A stretch of DNA of 12,139 bases from an uncultured Ruminococcus sp. (GTDB lineage Bacteria; Bacillota; Clostridia; Oscillospirales; Acutalibacteraceae): the NCBI GenBank assembly GCA_902772755.1, contig CACYCD010000055.1:1-12139 (forward strand), given 5' to 3'. Shown here in pieces: positions 6,755 through 12,139 of the stretch (position 1 is its first letter; every line of letters starts with the position of its first letter). The notes beneath the pieces are model-generated. The model worked only from the letters and a program-made list of their open reading frames with translations, was not told where the DNA came from and searched no databases. Position numbers and translations under genes: made by a program.

Positions 6755-7875
6755 CAGGACAATGATATATCCGCATCGGGTACGACCGTAATTTGATAGT
6801 CGGGATAAAGCTGTTTTACATCTTCGGTAAGAATTTTCATAGCTTCCTTTGGCTCAATATCAAAACTCAGCACTGCATCAAAACGCAGGCTTTTTTTATT
6901 GGTATCTGCATAAAAGCCGTGCATCTGCAATGCCCAATCGTGAGAGAGTACGACCTCCTGTACTGCATTGCGTATTTTTGCCGCCTCATCGTTTGAGGTG
7001 TTGTAGGAATATACTCCCACACCCGTCAGGATAACTCCGGTTTCACGATAGACTTTTTGCTCTGCCCTGCGTGTCAGGCGGTCTACCGCCTCCACAGTCA
7101 TTGTGTCGGGCAGCTCAAGATGCACCGAGGCATAGTTTTTGTCGGGACCGTAGTTGTACAGCACCAGATCATACGCTCCCCTGACATCGGGCTCTTCAGC
7201 CAGCAATTCCTTGATGTGCTTAACGGTTTCAGGGTCGGCACGTCTGCCGAGGATATCGTTCAGTGTTTCGTTCATCATTTCAATTCCGGATTTGATGATC
7301 ACTGCTGAAATTATTACACCTACATAGGCTTCAAGCGATATGCCCGTCAGCAGGAAAAACACCGCAGACAGAAGCACCGAGGCGGACAGCACAGCGTCAA
7401 ACATTGCGTCCGAGCCGGAGGCTACCAACGCACCTGAGTTCACCTGCTTGCCCTTACGCTTGACGTATGTACCCAAAATTATCTTGACAGCTACCGCAGT
7501 GCCGATTATCACAAGTGAAACCACCGAGTAATCCGCCTTATCAGGCGTGATTATCTTCTTCACCGACTCCACCAGCGAGGTTATGCCGGCATAGAGGACT
7601 ATTCCCGACACGATCGCCGAGCTAAGGTATTCAATCCTGCCGTAGCCCATCGGGTGTTTTTTATCGGGAGCTTTTCCTGCCAGCTTTGTACCGATTATGG
7701 TTATCACCGAGGACAATGCATCCGACAGATTGTTCACGGCATCCAAAATAACCGCTATCGAGTTGGAGATAAGCCCCACCGCCGCTTTGAAGCCGGCAAG
7801 AAATACATTGGTAAGTATCCCTATCACACTGGTTTTTATGATAACGCTCTCCCTGTTTGGGCTTTCACTGTTCAT
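6754..7875 (-). CDS. Cation diffusion facilitator (CDF) transporter, Mn-type motif
   Basis: Inner-membrane divalent metal/proton antiporter of 373 residues. The membrane domain (about 12-205) has the paired metal-site motifs of the family: N48-x3-D52 in DAVNNLSD of helix 2, and D156-x3-D160 in SDAMFD of helix 5. The Asn/Asp/Asp/Asp set resembles the Mn exporter MntE rather than His-containing Zn exporters, so Mn(II) export is the best guess (inference). The cytoplasmic part is longer than in usual CDFs of about 300 residues. One domain spans about 214-292 (DVRGAYDLVLYNYG, then YASVHLELP), and a second, similarly patterned one spans about 300-370 (HDWALQMHGF, then LRFDAVLSFDI). The ATG overlaps the TGA of the upstream peroxidase gene by 4 nt (ATGA), with GGAGGG as ribosome binding site, so it is the second gene of a two-gene operon. 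Confidence 0.9.
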   Translation of the reverse strand: MNSESPNRESVIIKTSVIGILTNVFLAGFKAAVGLISNSIAVILDAVNNLSDALSSVITIIGTKLAGKAPDKKHPMGYGRIEYLSSAIVSGIVLYAGITSLVESVKKIITPDKADYSVVSLVIIGTAVAVKIILGTYVKRKGKQVNSGALVASGSDAMFDAVLSASVLLSAVFFLLTGISLEAYVGVIISAVIIKSGIEMMNETLNDILGRRADPETVKHIKELLAEEPDVRGAYDLVLYNYGPDKNYASVHLELPDTMTVEAVDRLTRRAEQKVYRETGVILTGVGVYSYNTSNDEAAKIRNAVQEVVLSHDWALQMHGFYADTNKKSLRFDAVLSFDIEPKEAMKILTEDVKQLYPDYQITVVPDADISLS

Positions 7876-8429
7876 ACTGCTGTCCCTCCGATCAAATCTG
7901 CAACAAAAGCATCGACCACGCTCATCTTGACAGTTGGCTCAAAACGGGCAACTACTTTGCCCTCACGGTCAACAATAAACTTGGTGAAATTCCATTTGAT
8001 ATCGGGATTTACTTTGTAGTTTTTGTCAAGCTTTTTCAGCATAGCACTCATAGCGAGAGCCTTGGGTCCCTTGCCAAAGCCCTTGAAGCCCTGTTCACTT
8101 TTCAAAAACTCAAACAGAGGCAGAGCGTTGACACCGTTCACATCGGACTTTTTCATCTGAGGAAATTTTGTTTTATATTTCAATGAACAAAACTCGTGTA
8201 TCTCTTCATCGGTTCCGGGCGTCTGTCCGGCAAACTGATTACAGGGAACGTCAACTATCTCAAAGCCCTTATCCCGATACTTCTCATACATTGTCGCCAG
8301 ATCCTTATAGTGAGGTGTAAATCCGCAGCCTGTGGCGGTATTCACCACCAAAACTATCTTGCCCTCAAAAGCTTTCATCAACACTTCTTCTCCCTTTGGC
8401 GTGGGAACACTGTAGTCATAAAAGGTCAT
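7872..8429 (-). CDS. Glutathione peroxidase-family (thioredoxin-type) peroxidase
   Basis: A cytoplasmic thiol peroxidase of 185 residues that reduces hydrogen or lipid peroxides. The peroxidatic residue is Cys35 in VVNTATGCGFTPHY (Cys, not selenocysteine). The catalytic partners are Gln65 in CNQFAGQTPG and Trp146-Asn147 in WNFTKF. A further Cys81 in EFCSLKY sits where thioredoxin-dependent members keep the resolving cysteine, so thioredoxin rather than glutathione is the likely reductant (family knowledge applied to this sequence). AAGGAG lies 8 nt before the ATG at 8429. It is the first gene of a unit with the overlapping CDF transporter, driven by the promoter at 8459-8487. In an anaerobe this would be an oxygen/peroxide defence enzyme. 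Confidence 0.93.
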   Translation of the reverse strand: MTFYDYSVPTPKGEEVLMKAFEGKIVLVVNTATGCGFTPHYKDLATMYEKYRDKGFEIVDVPCNQFAGQTPGTDEEIHEFCSLKYKTKFPQMKKSDVNGVNALPLFEFLKSEQGFKGFGKGPKALAMSAMLKKLDKNYKVNPDIKWNFTKFIVDREGKVVARFEPTVKMSVVDAFVADLIGGTAV

Positions 8430-8458
8430 TATATCAACTCCTTATCTAAGCTGATTAA

Positions 8459-8487
8459 ATTATACATTGTCAAAAAATACTTGTCAA
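8459..8487 (-). promoter_or_regulatory. Consensus sigma-A promoter for the peroxidase-CDF operon
   Basis: On the reverse strand a perfect -35 TTGACA (8487-8482) and a perfect -10 TATAAT (8464-8459) are separated by exactly 17 bp. The octamer TTTGACAA occurs twice, at 8488-8481 and 8474-8467, the second copy lying within the spacer. Confidence 0.8.
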
Positions 8488-8537
8488 ATCCCAATCAAAA
8501 AAACTTCAAAAAATTTCCGAATTTTCTCATTTTAGTA

Positions 8538-8566
8538 GTGACATTTATAAATAACTATGTTATAAT
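8538..8566 (+). promoter_or_regulatory. Sigma-A promoter (extended -10) for glgB
   Basis: GTGACA (8538-8543) is 17 bp from a perfect TATAAT (8561-8566), with TGT directly before it (8558-8560). It implies a leader of nearly 90 nt before the glgB ATG. The leader holds only a weak AT-rich hairpin (8604-8609 / 8616-8621), and I see no riboswitch. Confidence 0.7.
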
Positions 8567-8650
8567 GTTGATAGGTATAACAGTGTATTCTGTATGCTGT
8601 CAAGTATTTTTGTATAAATACGCAAATTTTTTAAATCTTACATACGAAAA

Positions 8651-8656
8651 GAGGAG
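8651..8656 (+). promoter_or_regulatory. Ribosome binding site fixing the glgB start
   Basis: GAGGAG, 4 nt before the ATG at 8661. The reading frame stays open upstream to about 8196, but that stretch runs antisense to the peroxidase gene, precedes the promoter and resembles no protein, so the start is placed here. Confidence 0.8.
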
Positions 8657-8660
8657 TATC

Positions 8661-10907
8661 ATGGAAAACAATGGAAACAAGTCCCAGCTTGAGCTGTTTT
8701 TGACAGGACATTCGACCCATGCCTATGAGTACCTTGGATCACACTTTATGGACCTTGCCGGTCGCAAAGGTGTTGTTTTCAGAGTATGGGCACCCAATGC
8801 CAAGAGCGTATCTGTTGTGGGCGACTTCAACGGCTGGAATCAAGATGCTAACTATATGTACAGAGTTCTCAACACAGGCGTTTGGGAGACCTTTGTTGAC
8901 GGTCTTGCAGAGTACGACAACTACAAATACTGTGTTGAAACACCGTGGGGCGACAAAACTCTCAAAACCGACCCATATGCTTTCCACTGCCAGACCCGTC
9001 CCGAGAATGCCTCTAAGGTTTATGACATCACAGGCTATGAGTGGGGCGATGCTGACTGGTATGAGTTCAAGAAAACTCACCCCCACAAGAATATGCCTAT
9101 TAACATCTATGAGATGAACGCAGGCTCATGGAAGAAGAACGATGATGGTACTTTCTTCACCTACAGACAGCTTGCCGACACGCTTGTGCCTTATCTCAAG
9201 GAAATGGCTTACACTCACATCGAGTTTATGCCGCTCACAGAGTTCCCGTTTGACGGTTCATGGGGCTATCAGGTAACGGGCTACTTTGCAGTAACCTCTC
9301 GTTACGGCACACCGAAGGATCTGATGTACTTCATTGACGAGTGCCACAAGGCAGGTATCGGCGTTATCCTCGACTGGGTACCGGCTCACTTCCCCAAGGA
9401 CGCTCACGGTCTTGCACGCTTTGACGGCACAGGCTGTTATGAGTATGAGGACTGGAGAATCGGCGAGCATAAGGAGTGGGGTACATATATCTTCAACTAT
9501 GACCGCTATGAGGTCAAGAGCTTCCTCGTTTCCTCAGCCAACTACTGGATCGAAGAGCTCCACTTTGACGGAATCCGTGTTGACGCTGTTGCTTCAATGC
9601 TCTACCTTGACTACAACCGCAAGGACGGCGAGTGGCTTCCCAACCAGTACGGCGGAAGAGAAAACCTCGTTGCAGTTTCGTTCCTGCAGTACCTCAACAC
9701 CGTTATGCACACACTGCATCCCGATGTGCTGATGATCGCAGAGGAAAGCACCTCCTGGGCAAATGTAACAGGCTATCCCATCAAGGACTTCGGTCTGGGC
9801 TTTGATTACAAGTGGAATATGGGCTGGATGAACGACACCCTCTCATATATCCATGAGGATCCGCTGTGGAGAAACTGGCATCAGGACAAGCTGACATTCA
9901 GCCTGATCTATGCATTCTCGGAAGCATTTATCCTGCCCATCTCACATGATGAGGTAGTTTACGGCAAAGGCTCTCTCATCAACAAGATGCCCGGCAGCTA
10001 TGAGCAGAAATTCCAGGGTATGAGAGGCTTCCTCGGCTATATGATGGCTCACCCCGGCAAAAAGCTTATGTTTATGGGCAGTGATATCGGTCAGTTTGAC
10101 GAGTGGAACGCCAACGAACAGCTCCAGTGGAATCTGCTTGACTACGATCTGCACAAACAGCTCAATCACTATATAGCTACCCTCAACAAATTCTATCGTG
10201 ACGTTCCTGCAATGCACGAGAACGACTACGACTGGAACGGCTTCCGCTGGCTGTCGCTTGATGATGCTCAGAACAGCATTATCGCTTTCCGCAGGATAGC
10301 ACTCGACGGCTCAGAGATTCTTGTGGTCTGCAACTTCCAGCCCATCACAAGACATAACTACAGGATCGCCGTTCCCAAGTACGGTATCTATAAGGAAGTT
10401 CTCAACTCCGACAGCTTCGAGTTCGGCGGCTACGGTATGACCAATGACGGCGACCTTATGGCAGAGGATATCCCGAACCACGACCTCGACTTCTCAATGG
10501 AGATCACAATTCCTGCCCTCGGCGCAGTTTACCTCACGCTGAAAGAGGAACTGCCCGTTCCCGAAAAGCCCGTTGAAGAGCCGAAGGAAGAGGAAGTAAA
10601 GGAAGAACCCAAGACTGAGGAAGCACCCCAGGTCAAGGAAGAACCCAAAGCAGAAGCAAAGGAAGAGCCTAAGACAGAAGCAAAGGAAGAATCCAAGGAA
10701 GAGCCTAAGACAGAAGCAAAGGAAGAATCCAAGGAAGAGCCTAAAGCCGAAGTAAAGGAAGAACCCAAAGCAGAGCCAAAGAAAGCTCCTGCAAAAAAAG
10801 CCCCTGCCGAGAAAGCAGAGGAAAAACCTGCCGAAAAGAAAGCTCCTGCCAAAATAGTAGCTGACAAGGCAGAGGAAAAGCCCGAAGCAAAGGCTGACAA
10901 AAAGTAA
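8661..10907 (+). CDS. glgB: 1,4-alpha-glucan (glycogen) branching enzyme with a long repetitive C-terminal tail
   Basis: GH13 enzyme of 748 residues that cuts alpha-1,4-glucan chains and rejoins them as alpha-1,6 branches in glycogen synthesis. An N-terminal CBM48 module (about 37-115, VFRVWAPNAKSVSVVGDFNGW) precedes the (beta/alpha)8 barrel. Active-site motifs are DWVPAHFP (238-245), GIRVDAV with nucleophile Asp308, IAEES with acid Glu361, and SHDE with His429-Asp430. An all-beta C-terminal domain ends near 627 (PALGAVYLTL), where most GlgB proteins stop. Residues about 628-748 are an added low-complexity tail. It is first Glu/Lys/Pro-rich (KEEPK units with an exact 12-residue tandem repeat), then basic and Ala/Pro/Lys-rich (KKAPAKKAP). 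No other glycogen gene is in the window. A DUF1858 gene follows 14 nt later. The enzyme identity is secure; the role of the tail is unknown. Confidence 0.95.
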   Translation: MENNGNKSQLELFLTGHSTHAYEYLGSHFMDLAGRKGVVFRVWAPNAKSVSVVGDFNGWNQDANYMYRVLNTGVWETFVDGLAEYDNYKYCVETPWGDKTLKTDPYAFHCQTRPENASKVYDITGYEWGDADWYEFKKTHPHKNMPINIYEMNAGSWKKNDDGTFFTYRQLADTLVPYLKEMAYTHIEFMPLTEFPFDGSWGYQVTGYFAVTSRYGTPKDLMYFIDECHKAGIGVILDWVPAHFPKDAHGLARFDGTGCYEYEDWRIGEHKEWGTYIFNYDRYEVKSFLVSSANYWIEELHFDGIRVDAVASMLYLDYNRKDGEWLPNQYGGRENLVAVSFLQYLNTVMHTLHPDVLMIAEESTSWANVTGYPIKDFGLGFDYKWNMGWMNDTLSYIHEDPLWRNWHQDKLTFSLIYAFSEAFILPISHDEVVYGKGSLINKMPGSYEQKFQGMRGFLGYMMAHPGKKLMFMGSDIGQFDEWNANEQLQWNLLDYDLHKQLNHYIATLNKFYRDVPAMHENDYDWNGFRWLSLDDAQNSIIAFRRIALDGSEILVVCNFQPITRHNYRIAVPKYGIYKEVLNSDSFEFGGYGMTNDGDLMAEDIPNHDLDFSMEITIPALGAVYLTLKEELPVPEKPVEEPKEEEVKEEPKTEEAPQVKEEPKAEAKEEPKTEAKEESKEEPKTEAKEESKEEPKAEVKEEPKAEPKKAPAKKAPAEKAEEKPAEKKAPAKIVADKAEEKPEAKADKK
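10662..10733 (+). repeat. Perfect 36-bp tandem duplication in the glgB tail
   Basis: Two identical adjacent 36-bp units (10662-10697 and 10698-10733), each encoding EEPKTEAKEESK (residues 668-679 and 680-691), are followed by a diverging partial third copy starting at 10734. Units in register with the reading frame can be gained or lost without a frameshift, so tail length may vary between strains. Confidence 0.9.
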
Positions 10908-10921
10908 TTGGGAGTCCTAAG

Positions 10922-11146
10922 GTGGATTTTAACATAAACACAAAGCTGACGGATATTTTGGCAAAATACCCGTGGCTGCCCGATGAGCTTGTAAAACTGG
11001 ACAGCAGATTGAATATCATCAAAACCCCTGTGGGCAAAATGATGATAAGAAATGCAACTATCGCCGACGCTGCCGCCAAAACAGGCTTATCCCCCGACAA
11101 ATTGATAAACGAGCTGAAAAAGCTCATAGCCTCACACGGCAAATAA
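10922..11146 (+). CDS. Small DUF1858-domain protein
   Basis: A 74-residue cytoplasmic protein covering a single DUF1858 domain: an opening NINTKLTDILAKYPWLPDELVKL, a central NPVG-like turn (here TPVGKMM), and a closing TIADAAAKTGLSPDKLINEL helix pair. The biochemical function of the domain is not established. Related redox-disulfide versions near hybrid-cluster proteins carry a Cys pair, but this copy has no cysteine, so thiol chemistry is excluded here. The start is a GTG at 10922 with GGGAG at 10910-10914, 7 nt upstream. It lies 14 nt after glgB with no intervening promoter or terminator, so it is probably co-transcribed with it. A terminator follows at 11155. Confidence 0.8.
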   Translation: MDFNINTKLTDILAKYPWLPDELVKLDSRLNIIKTPVGKMMIRNATIADAAAKTGLSPDKLINELKKLIASHGK

Positions 11147-11154
11147 AATAAAAA

Positions 11155-11196
11155 CAGCTGTGAAGCTCGGAGTTTATACTTCGTTCTTCACAGCTG
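11155..11196. terminator. Bidirectional hairpin terminator between DUF1858 and the LRR gene
   Basis: A perfect 11-bp stem (CAGCTGTGAAG 11155-11165 / CTTCACAGCTG 11186-11196) with a large 20-nt loop. The forward strand continues ATTTATTTATT. The reverse strand continues TTTTTATTTTATTT, the better T-tract, so the element probably ends both convergent transcripts. Confidence 0.75.
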
Positions 11197-11202
11197 ATTT
11201 AT

Positions 11203-12139
11203 TTATTCCGTATACCGGACAACGATGCCGTTGTTCAAGGCGTGTTCTGCTGCGAGGGAGTTTTCGGAGCAGATGATCACTCCGGATACTATGCCCTCGC
11301 CCTCGTCGAGCACCCAATACAATGCTCTATACCAGATGAATTTTACCGTATCGGGGACTATGATCTCAGCAAAAGCCGTTTCGTCAAGGCAAATACCCTT
11401 TGTTCCTTTTTTGAGGGTAACAGGTGATTTGACATCGCCTGATTCGGCGTAGGCACATTTGCCGATGTAGACTATCTGATTTTTGTGTTTTTTCAACAGC
11501 TTTTTGTACCAAGGTGTGCCGGAAAAAGCATCTGCCTCTATCTTATAGATACCGGAGGGGTATTTTACGCTCTTCAAAGCCTTACAGCCGGAGAAGGCAT
11601 TGTAATGGATCGCTGTTTCGGGATTTTTGAAAACGACCGATTTAAGGTTAGTATTTCCAAACGCCCAGGAACCTATTTCTTTTACATTTTTTGAGAACGT
11701 CAGACTGTCGGGCAGCTTGCAGTGAGAAAATGCTTCTCTGCCGATGTCGGCGATTTTCTTTGGCAGGTTTGCAACCGTGAGCTTGTCGCAGTATTCAAAC
11801 GCACAGCTTCCGATGGTTTTTATGGTGTCGGGTAGCTTGATGGTTTTCAGGGAATCACAGTCGTAAAATGCATTGGCTTCGATAGCTTGCAGACCGTTTT
11901 TGAGCTTGACCGATCTCAGCTTTGAACAGCCGTAAAAAGCATACTTGCCGATATATTTTTCACTGCCGCTGCAGGTGAGGGAAACAAGGTTATTTTCTTT
12001 TTCAAAAGCACAGCCTGCAATTCCGACAGTACCCTTTTTGACCTTTAGCTTGGTGTTTTGGGGCATATACCCTTTGTAACCGCAGAGGTATTTGCCGAGA
12101 TAGACGAAGCCGTCCTTGTGGGAGTTGTACCAGCCGGTA
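11203..12139 (-). CDS. BspA-like leucine-rich repeat protein, C-terminal part, truncated by the window edge
   Basis: The reverse strand is open from the right edge to a TAA at 11205-11203. An internal ATG at 12066 is not the true start, because the frame continues upstream with TGWYNSHKDGFVYLGKYLCG, which is itself a repeat module. Repeats of the LRR_5/BspA type (I..xAFxxCxxLKxVxLPxxIxxIGxxAF) are clear: IGKYAFYGCSKLRSVKL, IEANAFYDCDSLKTIKLP, IGSCAFEYCDKLTVANLP, IGREAFSHC and others. A second WYKKLLKKHKNQIVYIGK module recurs about 200 residues later. The protein ends in a short non-repeat segment (VRYTE) with no LPXTG, transmembrane helix or dockerin. Such proteins are usually secreted or surface-exposed binding proteins in gut and oral bacteria (family knowledge). 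The signal peptide, if any, is outside the window. Confidence 0.85.
   Translation of the reverse strand, partial: TGWYNSHKDGFVYLGKYLCGYKGYMPQNTKLKVKKGTVGIAGCAFEKENNLVSLTCSGSEKYIGKYAFYGCSKLRSVKLKNGLQAIEANAFYDCDSLKTIKLPDTIKTIGSCAFEYCDKLTVANLPKKIADIGREAFSHCKLPDSLTFSKNVKEIGSWAFGNTNLKSVVFKNPETAIHYNAFSGCKALKSVKYPSGIYKIEADAFSGTPWYKKLLKKHKNQIVYIGKCAYAESGDVKSPVTLKKGTKGICLDETAFAEIIVPDTVKFIWYRALYWVLDEGEGIVSGVIICSENSLAAEHALNNGIVVRYTE

Noticed and set aside
8323..8331. Possible selenocysteine at the peroxidase active site
   Set aside because: The active-site codon is a normal Cys codon (TGC), not an in-frame TGA, and the frame is continuous.
8196..8660. A 155-codon open extension upstream of the glgB ATG in the same frame
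   Set aside because: It runs antisense to the peroxidase gene, precedes the glgB promoter at 8538-8566, and its translation resembles no protein. The GAGGAG at 8651 and the normal GlgB N-terminus support a start at 8661.
8567..8660. Possible riboswitch or structured leader upstream of glgB
   Set aside because: The leader is nearly 90 nt and AT-rich with only a weak 6-bp A/T-rich hairpin. No known riboswitch core or terminator/antiterminator pair is visible.
10529..10900. A Ser/Ala/Gly/Phe-rich open frame antisense to the glgB tail
   Set aside because: Its composition is simply the complement of the KEEPK repeats. Low-complexity antisense frames arise automatically opposite such DNA.

Overview
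The window looks like chromosomal DNA from an anaerobic fermentative Bacillota of the Clostridia, most likely the Ruminococcaceae/Oscillospiraceae. This is an inference. It rests on pyruvate formate-lyase, an electron-bifurcating NfnAB transhydrogenase, an HPr with both the His and Ser phosphorylation sites, strong AGGAGG-type ribosome binding sites, sigma-A-like promoters with 17-bp spacers, a BspA-like leucine-rich repeat protein and a secreted lysine-rich fibronectin-III protein. I see no tRNA, rRNA, CRISPR array, insertion sequence, phage gene or replication origin. No gap between genes exceeds about 230 bases.

Layout. (1) Bases 1-1152, minus strand: N-terminal half of pyruvate formate-lyase, running off the left edge. 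A 195-bp divergent intergenic region carries one good promoter in each direction. (2) Bases 1348-3060, plus strand: a three-gene cluster of a diacylglycerol-kinase-family lipid kinase, a small PAP2 membrane phosphatase and an HPr protein, closed by a hairpin terminator. (3) Bases 3167-5396: nfnA-nfnB with its own promoter and a 1-nt gap between the genes. (4) Bases 5524-6702: a secreted protein with three fibronectin-III-like repeats and an unrecognised C-terminal domain, ended by a strong terminator shared with the convergent operon. (5) Bases 8429-6754, minus strand: a glutathione-peroxidase-family gene overlapping, by ATGA, a cation diffusion facilitator with an Mn-type motif. Both are driven by a near-perfect promoter. 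(6) Bases 8661-11146, plus strand: glycogen branching enzyme with a roughly 120-residue disordered Glu/Lys/Pro/Ala tail, followed 14 nt later by a small DUF1858 protein. (7) Bases 12139-11203, minus strand: the C-terminal part of a BspA-like LRR protein, running off the right edge.

How the genes fit together. Pfl and NfnAB belong to anaerobic carbon and redox flow: acetyl-CoA plus formate, and NADPH supply from reduced ferredoxin and NADH. GlgB stores surplus glucose as glycogen. The kinase/phosphatase pair acts on lipids at the membrane. The peroxidase/CDF pair points to oxidative and metal homeostasis. The FN3 and LRR proteins are probable surface or secreted proteins. Most of the window is ordinary core metabolism, and I found no clear undescribed multi-gene system. 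The most unusual items are the repeat-built tail on GlgB and its coupling to a Cys-free DUF1858 protein, the lysine-rich secreted FN3 protein, the lipid kinase/phosphatase/HPr cluster, and the doubled C-terminal domain of the CDF transporter.
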